A program made the translations under genes and the position numbers. A stretch of DNA of 64,000 nucleotides from Bryobacteraceae bacterium (GTDB lineage: Bacteria; Acidobacteriota; Terriglobia; Bryobacterales; Bryobacteraceae): NCBI GenBank assembly GCA_025055455.1, contig JANWXD010000004.1, forward strand, positions 1 to 64,000, in the 5' to 3' direction. How positions within the stretch are numbered: position 1 is the stretch's first letter; every line of letters starts with the position of its first letter. Below, one piece after another: positions 23,901 to 36,155 of this stretch. A model generated the notes under the pieces. The model had not been told where the DNA came from, ran no database searches, and worked only from the letters and a program-made list of their open reading frames with translations.

Positions 23901-25667
23901 TCAGCGGCGGAGGCTCAAGGACGGAGGCGGCACAACGGGAGGGTTCGGCAGTTGTTCCTCGGCTCGCTCCAGCTGCAGTTCCTCGAAGAGCACGGACGGC
24001 GCGACCACGGCGCTCTCGGCGACGAAACTGCCAGCTCCGCTCAATGCGAAGGGCGCTCCGTTTTCCAAGTACTCGAACAGAAACACCTCCTCGGAGGCGG
24101 CCAGGATATCGCGCAACGTGCGGGCGGAAAACGCGCGGAATCGCAACCCGCGCACGAGCTCTTCGCGCCCGTCGGGGTAGAGGCGGTAGACGAGCAACGG
24201 CAGGCTGATGGCCCGCCCGCCGTCGCCGGCCTGCGCCAGGCGTGTCAGGAGCCGACGGGCCTCTTCCGCAGAGGCCGACGAGGGGTAATCCATCTTGCGC
24301 ACCAGCAGGCCGTAAGGCAAGTTTCGGGCGCGGCACTGGGCCAGCAGCCTCTGTCTCAACTCGGCTGCGGGCACGGTCTCGGTCGCCCGCACGAACAGGT
24401 TTCCGAACCACGCCGTCTTGGCTCCGAACGCTCCCGGCAGTCGCGCTCGCCCGTTGGAAGCAGAAAAGCCGGCGACGGGCTGGCGGGTGAGCAGGAGGTT
24501 CCTGAGGACGCCGCGCTCGATCAGCACCACGGGTTTCGGAACCTGCCCCTCCAAGTCGACGGGGTAGAAGCCCAGCAGCGGACGGCCCCGCCATTCCTTC
24601 TGGGTGGGGTCGTCTACGACCTCCATCCACTCCGGCAGCACACGCGAGCCGATGCGGCCTTCGAACTCGCTGGCCTGAAAGGGAACGGGTCGTCCCGGTT
24701 CTCCCACGGGGCGGCGTCGCGCCACCAGGTTGCGCCCGAGCACTTCGGCGAACAGTTGCGCCGCGGCGGCGCCTTCGAACAGAACGGGCCCCAAGTAGGG
24801 TTCCCCCCACGGCGCTCGGGCCAGCTCCTGGACGCGCTCGCCCAAATCGCGCACCGCCCGCTCGAGCTCGGAGAGCGGCGGCAACCCGTCCGGCTCCCGC
24901 GCCAGGAACACGGTCGCATCGCGCACGGTCATGCCGTCGCTGGCCAAAGCGGCGCCAGACAGACGCAGTTGGGCCAGGCGCTCGGGGATGCGGCAAGCCG
25001 TGCCTTCGGTGTTGACGAAGTAGTAGTCGCTTTGCACGATCTCCAGATGCACGCCGGAGCGGGTCAAGTCCGGGAAGCCGGCAAACAAGGACGAGAGGTG
25101 TGCGACGACCTTCGTCCATGCCGCTGCGTCGATCGGGGTTCGCGGCGCTTCTAAGCGGACGCGCACGGGATCCGCCCGCCAGAAGTCCGGCGTCTGTTCT
25201 GCCACCGTGACGTTTCTCAACGCCGCCCTCTTGCGCGCGAGGGCTTGCAGCGAGGACTTGTAGGCGGCGTCGGCGGCCAGCCAGAAGAAATGCCGCAAAG
25301 CGGGATAGCTATTTTCCAAACTGGGTCGGCCCACGTCCATCGTGCCGAAGCCGAGGTCGCTCAACAGGTAGTTCGTGTTGTCGAACTCGTAGCTGCCCAC
25401 CCGTACCTGAATGGACGGGATCCGGACGCGGTTGCGGCGCTGCCAAAGCACACCGCCGAGCACGGCGGAGACCGAGAAGCTGTCGACGTCGTGCAAGCCG
25501 AACTCGCTGTAATACGGCTTGTCCAACCCGGGCAAGCTGAGCTCGAGCGTGCGCATCACTTCATCGCCCAGCGCGCGCAACACCACGTCGGAATCGGGCG
25601 CCTGCCCTGCCGCCAGCGTCGCGGCGAGCAGGCAGGCGCAGAGCAGCCGGCGCACGCACGTGCTCAT
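23901..25667 (-). CDS. Secreted TldE/PmbA-like protein lacking metal ligands
   Basis: The 588-residue protein begins with a signal peptide (MSTCVRRLLCACLLAATLAAG) and aligns end to end with its neighbour, a TldD-like metallopeptidase. Where the neighbour has the HExxxH motif, this one reads LFAEVLGRN (A307-E308-V-L-G-R312), so both zinc His are lost. TldE/PmbA, the partner of TldD in the known heterodimer, also lacks the metal site, so this is likely the non-catalytic half of a secreted complex. The start ATG overlaps the neighbour's stop by 4 nt (25664-25667). The mature protein retains FVNTEG and LLTRQPVAGFSASNGRARLP, the counterparts of substrate-cleft segments. Confidence 0.82.
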   Translation of the reverse strand: MSTCVRRLLCACLLAATLAAGQAPDSDVVLRALGDEVMRTLELSLPGLDKPYYSEFGLHDVDSFSVSAVLGGVLWQRRNRVRIPSIQVRVGSYEFDNTNYLLSDLGFGTMDVGRPSLENSYPALRHFFWLAADAAYKSSLQALARKRAALRNVTVAEQTPDFWRADPVRVRLEAPRTPIDAAAWTKVVAHLSSLFAGFPDLTRSGVHLEIVQSDYYFVNTEGTACRIPERLAQLRLSGAALASDGMTVRDATVFLAREPDGLPPLSELERAVRDLGERVQELARAPWGEPYLGPVLFEGAAAAQLFAEVLGRNLVARRRPVGEPGRPVPFQASEFEGRIGSRVLPEWMEVVDDPTQKEWRGRPLLGFYPVDLEGQVPKPVVLIERGVLRNLLLTRQPVAGFSASNGRARLPGAFGAKTAWFGNLFVRATETVPAAELRQRLLAQCRARNLPYGLLVRKMDYPSSASAEEARRLLTRLAQAGDGGRAISLPLLVYRLYPDGREELVRGLRFRAFSARTLRDILAASEEVFLFEYLENGAPFALSGAGSFVAESAVVAPSVLFEELQLERAEEQLPNPPVVPPPSLSLRR

Positions 25668-27337
25668 GGTGTCTCCAGCGGCGTCAGGTCGGGGCGGGGC
25701 AGCAAGGGAGGCCGGTCCTGGGATTTTTCCCGCTTCTGGATCTCGATTTCGGAGACCAGCAGCGCCGGCGCGACGGAGGCCACCGGGATGGAGCCCGACT
25801 CGGCGCCGCAAAAGCCATTGAAGACTTCCAGTTTGTCGCCCGTCGCGACGATGTTCGAGAAGCTGGCAAGCGGCGTGCCCACGATGTCGGCGCCACGTAC
25901 GAGTTCCTGCCGGCCGTCGGGATAGACCCGATACACGAGGATCGGGATCACGGCGAAGGCCTGCACGCCCCGGCGGCCGGTCTGCGTGAACCCGCCGGTC
26001 ACCTCTTCGAAAAACAACCCGTAGGGCTTGTTTTGCCGCCGAATCTCCTCGAGGAGCATTTGCCGCAGCCTGCTTTCCGGCACGCGGCGGGACGACTCCA
26101 CGATGAGGTTGGATTGCCGCGAAACCACTTCGAAGCCCGGCTGGCGGCGCCCGTGACCGTTGGAGCGCTCCACCCCGCGAACTGGCGAGCGGGACATCAA
26201 GAAGGTCTTGAGAATGCCGTTCTCGACCACCACGACGGGCCTGGCCTTGACGCCCTCGTCATCGTAAAGGTAGTAACCGTTCAGATCCACGCCGTTGAGG
26301 CTGCGCCGCGTGGGGTCGTAAATCACGGAAAGGAATGGGGGGAGCACTTGCAATCCCAGGCTCTTGGCGAACGTCTGTCCTTCGGTTTCGTCTTTCTGCC
26401 GGTGCCCTTCGATGCGGTGGCCGAAGATTTCATGAAAAAACACGCCGGCGGCTCGGCCGGATAAGATCGCCGGTCCGGCAAACGGTTCGGCTTCGGGTGC
26501 TTTTTCGAGGGCGGCCAGGTTGCGTGTGAGCCGTTCGATCGCTTGCAGAACGATTTTGTCGCCCGGCAGGCGCTCGGGCGTCTCCGCTTCGAATGTCTCG
26601 CCGATAGTGAGCTCCATGCCGTCGGCCGCCCGCCCCCGGGCCGACAGCACGATCCGCGCCAGCGCGCGGTTGTGCTGCAAGCGCGATCCCTCGCTGCTCG
26701 TGAAGTACTTAGTCTCCTGCTGCGCCCAAAAGGTGACGTTGGAGGCTAGAACGTGACGCGGCCGGCTGAGAGCCGCGGACCAACGGCGGATCCGGTCCTC
26801 GAAAAGCTCCGGGGAAAACCGGAGCGGGGAGGGCGCCTCGAGGTATTGCTCCGGGCGTTCGCTCGAAAAGTCCGGCGACGGGTCTTCTTCGGCAGGCTTG
26901 ACCTGCGCGCTGGTGCGGACGCGAATGAGCCGTTGAACTGCCTCGCGGTAGATACGATCCGTTTCCAGCCAGGCGATCCGTTTGATCGGCGCCGGAATGT
27001 CGTCCAGAGGCAGTGCTACGGCGCCCGCAAACCGCGGCCGGTCGCCCGCCAAGCGGCGATAATTGTCCAGCTGAGGCGTTCCCACGCGCACGGTGACGTC
27101 CAGCACGCGGGATCGGTTCGCCGATCGCGCCTCCAAAACCCCCAAGCTGGCCGACAGCAAGTGGGTTTCCGTATCCCAAACCGCGTAGGCAAGAAAATAC
27201 GGCGGCGGATCCCCTTTTTCCTTCAGTGCGTGGAAGTTGCGGTCCAGTTCCGCAGTGAGAATATCCAAGAGGGTTGGCGTCTGGGCAGACGCGAAGCCGG
27301 CGAGGGCGAATGCTGCGGCCCACAACAGCCTGCGCAC
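25664..27337 (-). CDS. Secreted TldD-like metallopeptidase
   Basis: A 557-residue TldD/PmbA-family protein with a signal peptide (MRRLLWAAAFALAGFASAQ). The zinc motif HEIFGH (H302-E303...H307) lies in GVFFHEIFGHRIEGHR; TldD enzymes use HExxxH plus a downstream Cys, and a Cys occurs in FNGFCGAESG near the C-terminus. Family segments include YFTSSEGSRLQ, GYYLYDDEGVKARPV and LMSRSPVRG. Cytoplasmic TldD degrades unfolded peptides and matures microcin B17; an exported version would act on periplasmic or extracellular peptides, and this is inference. It is the first gene of the pair and the 4-nt overlap with the inactive partner supports a heterodimer. Confidence 0.87.
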   Translation of the reverse strand: MRRLLWAAAFALAGFASAQTPTLLDILTAELDRNFHALKEKGDPPPYFLAYAVWDTETHLLSASLGVLEARSANRSRVLDVTVRVGTPQLDNYRRLAGDRPRFAGAVALPLDDIPAPIKRIAWLETDRIYREAVQRLIRVRTSAQVKPAEEDPSPDFSSERPEQYLEAPSPLRFSPELFEDRIRRWSAALSRPRHVLASNVTFWAQQETKYFTSSEGSRLQHNRALARIVLSARGRAADGMELTIGETFEAETPERLPGDKIVLQAIERLTRNLAALEKAPEAEPFAGPAILSGRAAGVFFHEIFGHRIEGHRQKDETEGQTFAKSLGLQVLPPFLSVIYDPTRRSLNGVDLNGYYLYDDEGVKARPVVVVENGILKTFLMSRSPVRGVERSNGHGRRQPGFEVVSRQSNLIVESSRRVPESRLRQMLLEEIRRQNKPYGLFFEEVTGGFTQTGRRGVQAFAVIPILVYRVYPDGRQELVRGADIVGTPLASFSNIVATGDKLEVFNGFCGAESGSIPVASVAPALLVSEIEIQKREKSQDRPPLLPRPDLTPLETP

Positions 27338-27417
27338 AGCCTCAGAATAGCACGCGGTCTCAACGAGTAAGACCGTGTCGAGGGAGTTTGCGCGACCCTA
27401 GTCGTGGTGGGGAAGTT

Positions 27418-27493
<76 letters not shown>

Positions 27494-27574
27494 CCCTTGC
27501 CTGACCCATATTGTGACCCGCGGGGTGCCGTTGTGTCAAGCCCACCCGCACCTCCGTCGTGGCGCCCGGAGGCG

Positions 27575-27604
27575 TTGACCGGAACTGACTGAATATGTTA
27601 CGGT
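27575..27604 (+). promoter_or_regulatory. Possible promoter of the ATP synthase operon
   Basis: TTGACC at 27575-27580 is a good -35 hexamer in the only space upstream of the operon. The -10 match is weak (TACGGT at 27599-27604, 18-nt spacing), with TACAGG a little further on. The position fits a start site 50-60 nt before the first ATG. Confidence 0.3.
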
Positions 27605-27664
27605 ACAGGCTTTGAACCGCTGTCTCGAGCGCCGCGCGCTGCGGCCGTTCCCGTCTCGACATCC

Positions 27665-28114
27665 ATGGAACCGATAGCCAGCGCACTGGGCGAGCTGCTG
27701 CTGAAAGCCCTGCCGACCTTCGTGCTCGTAGTGCTGGTGCATTTCTACCTGAAGCTCGTCTTTTACCGGCCGCTCGAACGCGTCTTACGCCAACGCCACG
27801 ACGCCACCGAAGGGGCCCGCAAGCTGGCCGAGGAGAACTTTCAAAAGGCCGCGGCGAAGGCGGCCGAGTACGAAGAAGCGCTGCGCGCCGCTCGGGCGGA
27901 GATCTACCAGGAACAAGAAGAAGCGCGCCGCCGCTGGCGCGCCGAACAGGCAGAAGCCATAGCCCGCGCTCGGGCCGAATCGCAAGAACGGATCCTCCAA
28001 GCCAAAACGCAGATCGCTGCGGAGACCGAGGCGGCCAAACGAGCCCTCGCGGAAGAAAGTGACCGGTTGGCTGCGGAGATCGCCCGGGCGATTCTGCGAA
28101 GGAGTGTGTCGTGA
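27665..28114 (+). CDS. atpF: F0 ATP synthase subunit b-type (b')
   Basis: The 149-residue protein has one N-terminal membrane helix (ALPTFVLVVLVHFYLKLVF, about 14-32) and a long charged coiled coil to the end, the form of ATP synthase b subunits that make the peripheral stalk. The YRPLERVLRQR segment just after the helix is typical. The stop overlaps the GTG of a second b-type gene by 4 nt. Two unequal b subunits are best known in photosynthetic bacteria and cyanobacteria, but also occur elsewhere. No a or c subunit gene precedes it; upstream is the tRNA. Confidence 0.88.
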   Translation: MEPIASALGELLLKALPTFVLVVLVHFYLKLVFYRPLERVLRQRHDATEGARKLAEENFQKAAAKAAEYEEALRAARAEIYQEQEEARRRWRAEQAEAIARARAESQERILQAKTQIAAETEAAKRALAEESDRLAAEIARAILRRSVS

Positions 28115-28689
28115 AGCGCGCCGCGGCAGTCGTGGCTGTGCTGTGCGTGCTGGTGCAAGCGGCCGTGGCCGCCGGGGCCGGCGCCCACGATCACACGCTG
28201 CGGTGGAAGTGGGTCAATTTCCTGATCCTGGCCGGGGTGGTCGGTTACTTGATCTCCCAGCGCGCCGGAGCCTTTTTCGGAGGACGCACGCAACAGATTC
28301 AGCGGGAGATTCAAGAGGCGGCCCGGCTACGGCAGCAGGCCGAAGCCCAGGCGGCGGAGATCGAGCGGCGCTTGGCTGGGTTGCCGGCGGAAATCGAACG
28401 GCTCCGGCGGGCCGCCCGGGAGGAGATGGCGGCCGAGGGCGAGCGGCTGCGGCAGGAACTGGAGGCCGCTCTCGCCAAGATCCGCGAACACAGCGAACAG
28501 GAAATCGCCTCCTTGGCGGCGGCCGCTCGCCAAGAGCTGAGAGCGTACTCGGCGGAGCTGGCCCTGAAGCTGGCGGAAGCGAAGTTGCGCGAGCTCATCA
28601 CCCCCGAGCAGGATGCCGGCCTCGTCGAGGCGGTGCTTCAGAGTTTGGAACGGCACGCGGCCCGCGTGCCGGTCGTCGAGGTCCACTGA
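28111..28689 (+). CDS. atpF: F0 ATP synthase subunit b, second copy
   Basis: A 192-residue b-type stalk subunit. It starts GTG in a 4-nt overlap. Unlike the first copy it has a hydrophobic leader MKRAAAVVAVLCVLVQAAVAAGAG that looks like a cleavable signal peptide, then the membrane helix WVNFLILAGVVGYLI (about 36-50) and a coiled coil of Ala/Glu/Arg (60-180). Some b subunits of acidobacteria and related groups carry such a leader. A heterodimeric stalk with the preceding protein is expected. The C-terminus docks to delta, whose gene follows 6 nt later. Confidence 0.9.
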   Translation: MKRAAAVVAVLCVLVQAAVAAGAGAHDHTLRWKWVNFLILAGVVGYLISQRAGAFFGGRTQQIQREIQEAARLRQQAEAQAAEIERRLAGLPAEIERLRRAAREEMAAEGERLRQELEAALAKIREHSEQEIASLAAAARQELRAYSAELALKLAEAKLRELITPEQDAGLVEAVLQSLERHAARVPVVEVH

Positions 28690-28695
28690 GGAGCG

Positions 28696-30778
<2,083 letters not shown>

Positions 30779-30781
30779 GTC

Positions 30782-31639
30782 ATGCCGAGCCTGATCGACC
30801 TCCGCCGGCGCATCCGGTCCATCAAAAGCACGCAGCAGGTCACCAAGGCCATGAAAATGGTGGCCGCGGCCAAGTTGCGGCGGGCGCAGGACCGGGTCGT
30901 GGCGGCGCGCCCCTATGCGGCCATGCTGCGCCGCGTGCTGGCCGACGTGGCCGCAGCGGCCCGCACCAACGAGCGGCTGGCGCATCCCCTGCTGGCGCAG
31001 CGGCCGGAAGAGCGGATTCAGCTCGTGTTTCTCACGGCGGACCGCGGCCTGGCGGGGGCCTTCAATTCCAACTTGATCCGAGGCGCCCAGCAATTCCTAG
31101 CCGAGCACGCCGGCCAGGAGGTCCGCATGGAGATCGTCGGGCGCAAGGGAAGGGATTTCTTCCGCAAACGCGGCGCCGCCATTTCCGGCGAGTACATCGG
31201 GATCAGCGAAAGGGTGACGTACGCTGACGCCCAGGCGATCGCCCAAGCGGTGAGTTCCCGGTTCGCGGCCGCTGAGGTCGATGCGGTGTACTTGCTCTAC
31301 AACGAGTTCAAGAGCGTGCTCTCGCAGCGGCTGACGCTCGAGCGGATTTTGCCCGTGGCGGTGCCCGAAGAGCTGGACAACATCGAGTACCTCTACGAAC
31401 AACCTCCCGAGGAGTTGCTGCCGCAGCTGCTGTCCCGCTACGTCGAGATTCAGATCTACCACGCGCTGCTCGAGTCGGCCGCAGCGCAACAGGCGGCGCG
31501 CATGACGGCCATGGATGCGGCGACCACCAACGCGGCCGAGATGATCGACAAGCTCACCCTTTACATGAACCGCGTCCGGCAGGCCAGTATCACCAAAGAG
31601 ATCATCGAAGTCGTCAGCGGCGCCGCGGCCATCGAATAA
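30782..31639 (+). CDS. atpG: F1 ATP synthase subunit gamma
   Basis: The 285-residue gamma subunit is the central rotor shaft. The N-terminal helix with IKSTQQVTKAMKMVAAAKLR and the C-terminal MDAATTNAAEMIDKLTLYMNRVRQ helix form the coiled coil inside the alpha-beta ring; the middle Rossmann-like domain contains LTADRGLAGAFNSN. Length is normal. It precedes atpD by 15 nt. Confidence 0.97.
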   Translation: MPSLIDLRRRIRSIKSTQQVTKAMKMVAAAKLRRAQDRVVAARPYAAMLRRVLADVAAAARTNERLAHPLLAQRPEERIQLVFLTADRGLAGAFNSNLIRGAQQFLAEHAGQEVRMEIVGRKGRDFFRKRGAAISGEYIGISERVTYADAQAIAQAVSSRFAAAEVDAVYLLYNEFKSVLSQRLTLERILPVAVPEELDNIEYLYEQPPEELLPQLLSRYVEIQIYHALLESAAAQQAARMTAMDAATTNAAEMIDKLTLYMNRVRQASITKEIIEVVSGAAAIE

Positions 31640-33109
<1,470 letters not shown>

Positions 33110-33111
33110 CG

Positions 33112-33516
33112 ATGGCCGAGACGTTCGAGCTGGAGGTGGCTACGCCGGAGCGGCTCCTGGTGCGCGAGCGGGTCACGGAGGCGCAGATTCCGCTGGCCAA
33201 CGGCTATATCGGCGTACTGGCCGGTCACGCGCCGCTGCTGGGGGCGTTGGGCACAGGGGAGCTGGCCTACGTCGCCGAGGGGCGCCGGCGGTACATGTTC
33301 GTGACCGGTGGCTGGGTGGAGGTGCTGGGCGACCACGTGCGCGTGCTGGCGGACACGGCCGAGCATGCGGACGAAATAGACGTCCGGCGCGCGGAAGAGG
33401 CGCTGCGCCGGGCGAGCGAACGGCTGCTGCGGGCGGCGCCGGGCGTCGATGTGGCCCGGGCCCTGAACGCGTTGCGCCGGGCGCAGGCGCGCCTGGAGGC
33501 GGCGCGCCACCGCTAG
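33112..33516 (+). CDS. atpC: F1 ATP synthase subunit epsilon
   Basis: The 134-residue epsilon subunit has an N-terminal beta sandwich (ETFELEVATPERLLV, PLANGYIGVLAGHAPLLGALGTG) and a C-terminal pair of helices rich in Arg/Ala that can inhibit ATP hydrolysis. It completes the operon: two b, delta, alpha, gamma, beta, epsilon. Subunits a (atpB) and c (atpE) are not in the window, so F0 is split, as in some acidobacteria and other phyla. Confidence 0.95.
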   Translation: MAETFELEVATPERLLVRERVTEAQIPLANGYIGVLAGHAPLLGALGTGELAYVAEGRRRYMFVTGGWVEVLGDHVRVLADTAEHADEIDVRRAEEALRRASERLLRAAPGVDVARALNALRRAQARLEAARHR

Positions 33517-33526
33517 CCGCACGACG

Positions 33527-34038
33527 CTAGGCCACCAGCTCGGCCAGCGGCGCCGCAAGGGTCGGGTTTTCGGTCCGGAGAATGCCGTCGGGGGCCTCCC
33601 GGCCGCCGTCCGCCGTATAGATCCAGCCGCGCGGAGCTCGCGGATCGATCACCCAGATCCAGGGCACGCCGAAGCGGAGATAGTCACTGATTTTCTCCAT
33701 GACCTCGGAGTGCCGGTCGCAAGGGGAGAGGATTTCGACGATCAAGAACAGGGGCGTGGTGAAGATCTCCTCTACGGGCTCGCGCTCGAGGTAGACGCAG
33801 AGGTCAGGGACGCGGAACCGCGTGGGCGCCACCTGGAGGCGCTGCTCGGGGAAGCAATAGGTGCGGGCCGTCCGCTCCATCTTGGCAAACAGCGCCACGA
33901 GTTTGCGCTGCATGCGGCTGTGGCTTTTTCGCCCACGTTGCGCTCCACGACGACGCCGTCGACGTACTCGCGGTCCGGTCCCTCGAAGCTGGTGCGCAGG
34001 TACTCCTCGACCGGGACCAGCACGGCTGGGCGCCTCAT
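33527..34038 (-). pseudogene. Uma2 family endonuclease-like protein, single frameshift
   Basis: From ATG 34038 the frame reads MRRPAVLVPVEEYLRTSFEG, DREYVDGVVVERNVGEK and then goes out of frame at an A5 run (T5 at 33925-33929 on the plus strand). Adding one A restores SHSRMQRKLVALF and the entire Uma2 domain: RVPDLCVYLER, LFLIVEILSPCDR (PD-(D/E)xK-like catalytic strand), LRFGVPWIWVIDP and the C-terminus. The 512-nt span is exactly one nucleotide short of 171 codons. Uma2/DUF820 proteins are nuclease-fold proteins common in acidobacteria, cyanobacteria and Chloroflexi; their role is not settled. A homopolymer sequencing error is as likely as a true mutation. Confidence 0.8.
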
Positions 34039-34071
34039 GGCTTCATTGTAGTGCGCGCTACACTGGCGTTG

Positions 34072-35322
34072 ATGCGCCGGCGCCGTTTCCTTCAGAGTGC
34101 CTCTCTCGCGACCCTGTTCGGCGTGCCGGGCGCGGCGGCTGTCGGCAAGCCGCGTCCGCTTCCGCCAGGGTCGTTGTTCGAGCGCGATCCGGAAGCCTGG
34201 TGGGGGCGCATCCGAGAGGAGCAGTTCCTGTTGCCGCGCTGGCGGGCGTTTCTCAACTGCGGAACGCTCGGCGTGCCGCCCGTGCCAGTAATCCGAGCCG
34301 TGGCCGAGTCTCTGGAGCGTGGCGCCTCTTTGGTGGACGAGGCGTATCCACGCTGGGGCTACGAAACCCTGGAGGAGTACCGGCGCGAGCTGGCCCATTT
34401 TTTCGGCTGCAAGGCGGAGGAACTGGCCTTTACGCACAACGCCACCGAGGCGATGAATATCGTCGCCAACGGCCTCGATCTGCGCCCCGGCGACGAGGTC
34501 CTGACGACGGATCAGGAGCACCCCGGGGGCTTGTGTTGCTGGTTGCTCAAGCAGGCGCGCTACGGGATCGTGGTGCGCCAAGTGGCCGTACCCGTGCCGC
34601 CCAAGAGCCCCGAGCAACTGGTCGATCTGTTGATCGGCGCGATCGGCCCGCGCACCCGCGTGCTCAGTTTCAGCGGCATCACCACCACGACGGGGCTGGT
34701 CTTTCCCGTGCGGGAAATTTGCCGAGCCGCGCGCGAGCGGGGCGTCCTCACGGTGGTCGACGGCGCGCAGATGAATGGCCAGCTGCCCGTGAATCTTCAC
34801 GAGTTGGGTTGCGACTTCTTCGCCGGCAGTCCTCACAAATGGCTGTTCACCCCGCCGGGTTGCGGCCTGTTGTTCGTGCGGGAGCAGCTACTGGACGGTT
34901 TGTGGGTCAACGTCGCCACGGGCCAGTGGGACAACAAGAAGCTGAAGGCGGCGCGGTTCATGCAGGTGGGAACCAACAACCGAGCCGTCTTGGAGGGGTT
35001 CCTGGCGGGAGTGCGCTTCGTGAAGCAGCTGGGGCCGGACCGCGTCTACGGACGCATCCACCAGCTCGCGCGCCGCGCCCGAGAGCAGGCGCGGGAGCTG
35101 CCGCACGCCGAGCTGCTCACGCCAGAAGACGACCGGTTGTATGCGGGCATGGTGGCGTTCCGCTTGCCCGAGCCGATCTGGCGCCGGACCTTACAGCTGA
35201 GCCGCCGCCGGGGACTCTGGCTTTGGGGAGGGCCTCATTGCCGCCTGTCGACGCACATCCACACTCGCCCTTCGGACCTGGACACGTTTTTCGAAACGCT
35301 GCGCGAGGTGGCGCGGGGATAG
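34072..35322 (+). CDS. Class V aminotransferase-fold PLP protein (isopenicillin-N epimerase-like)
   Basis: The 416-residue protein has a twin-Arg-like leader (MRRRRFLQSASLATLFG) suggesting Tat export, which is notable for a PLP enzyme. The fold is class V: FLNCGTLGVPPVPV, HNATEAMNIVANGL, the acidic PLP contact VVDGAQMNGQLPV, and the Schiff-base Lys in AGSPHKWLFTPPG. It most resembles isopenicillin-N epimerase/cysteine desulfurase-like proteins; substrate unknown. A GTG at 34051 in the same frame is possible but has no ribosome binding site. It is divergent from the broken Uma2 gene with 33 nt between starts. Confidence 0.85.
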   Translation: MRRRRFLQSASLATLFGVPGAAAVGKPRPLPPGSLFERDPEAWWGRIREEQFLLPRWRAFLNCGTLGVPPVPVIRAVAESLERGASLVDEAYPRWGYETLEEYRRELAHFFGCKAEELAFTHNATEAMNIVANGLDLRPGDEVLTTDQEHPGGLCCWLLKQARYGIVVRQVAVPVPPKSPEQLVDLLIGAIGPRTRVLSFSGITTTTGLVFPVREICRAARERGVLTVVDGAQMNGQLPVNLHELGCDFFAGSPHKWLFTPPGCGLLFVREQLLDGLWVNVATGQWDNKKLKAARFMQVGTNNRAVLEGFLAGVRFVKQLGPDRVYGRIHQLARRAREQARELPHAELLTPEDDRLYAGMVAFRLPEPIWRRTLQLSRRRGLWLWGGPHCRLSTHIHTRPSDLDTFFETLREVARG

Positions 35323-35488
35323 CGGCCCGAGCGGTCCCGGAGGGCGATCACCGCTGAGGTCGTCGCACTCCCTCCCGCCGCCCACAATCGATCTGGCCGT
35401 GAAGCGGCCCGACCGCGGCTGAAGGGTTGGGACCGAGCCGACGCCCGTAGACCACGGGCACGGGCTAGGATCCGGAAGCTAGGCCAGG
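35323..35488. other. Intergenic region
   Basis: About 165 nt between the convergent aminotransferase and PIN-domain genes. A small inverted repeat GCCCGT-N5-ACGGGC occurs around 35447-35463 without a T tract. No gene is seen. Confidence 0.35.
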
Positions 35489-35893
35489 TCAGATCACCAG
35501 CTGGGCGCCGCTCAAGGCCAAGTGTCGGTCCGTGGACCAGCAGGAGCGGATGCGGCGCTCCCGCATGATCGCCAACCCATGCGCGTCGGCGAGCGTCAAG
35601 TCGTGGGCGGCAAACTTCTTGACATAGTAGGCCGCCTTGGCGAGCTCGGCGGCGTCGAAGGCACAAATCGTCAGAGTGGGCAGCGCGCCTATGAACGCTA
35701 GAAATTCCAGGGCCCGGCGCTGGTCGAAGCGGCGCAGGAACCAACCGTGGCCCTCGGCAATCACCAGTGCCGAGGTAACCAGAGCTGGAGGGGCGGCGAA
35801 CAACCGGCGGAACGTCGCATGGTAGCTGTCCGAGCGGTCCAGGAAGGCGATCAGCGCGGAGGTGTCCACATAGCATTCAGTCCTTCTGCCCAT
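35489..35893 (-). CDS. vapC: PIN domain toxin-like ribonuclease (VapC family)
   Basis: The 134-residue protein has the PIN fold: first Asp in CYVDTSALIAFLDRSD, Glu in SALVIAEGHGW, and the Asp pair of the C-terminal part in DLTLADAHGLAIM with WSTDRHLAL. Such proteins are Mg-dependent RNases that usually cleave tRNA or rRNA when free of antitoxin. The start overlaps the upstream antitoxin-like gene by 17 nt, the usual VapBC arrangement. The acidic residues are all present, so it looks active. Confidence 0.9.
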   Translation of the reverse strand: MGRRTECYVDTSALIAFLDRSDSYHATFRRLFAAPPALVTSALVIAEGHGWFLRRFDQRRALEFLAFIGALPTLTICAFDAAELAKAAYYVKKFAAHDLTLADAHGLAIMRERRIRSCWSTDRHLALSGAQLVI

Positions 35894-36101
35894 AGACGAT
35901 CTCGTCGATGGCGCGGCTGGACTGGGGGTCCCCGCTTTGGACCAATCCGGCGTATTTCATCCAGGGGCCCTGGCCACGGGGCGGGAGGGCGGCCCGCACG
36001 GCCCGCCGGACGAACTCCGCAATCGAAAGGCCGAGGGCGTTCGCCTCGCGCTTGACCGCCGCGTAGTCGTTCTCATCGAGCGTGATGAGGGTGCGAATCA
36101 T
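35877..36101 (-). CDS. Ribbon-helix-helix antitoxin (VapB-type)
   Basis: A 74-residue protein: an N-terminal RHH domain (MIRTLITLDENDYAAVKREA and LGLSIAEFVRRAVRAAL), then a C-terminal tail of about 30 residues that should wrap the toxin. The RHH part would bind the operon's own promoter. The ATG at 36101 has GAAGG 7 nt upstream; an ATG at 36122 lacks one. It overlaps the PIN gene by 17 nt. Confidence 0.85.
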   Translation of the reverse strand: MIRTLITLDENDYAAVKREANALGLSIAEFVRRAVRAALPPRGQGPWMKYAGLVQSGDPQSSRAIDEIVYGQKD

Positions 36102-36155
36102 GTTATCGCCTTCGGACTTCATGATAACAGACGGACGGAGCCGTCCGCCTTCACC

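Noticed and set aside
23163-25154. Plus-strand open frame of 663 codons
   Set aside because: Antisense to lptFG and the TldE-like gene, with Gly/Arg/Gln-rich low-complexity composition.
33527-34038. Uma2 frame as two separate proteins
   Set aside because: The upstream piece lacks the catalytic strands and the downstream piece lacks the N-terminal substrate-facing segment; the one-base deletion explains both.
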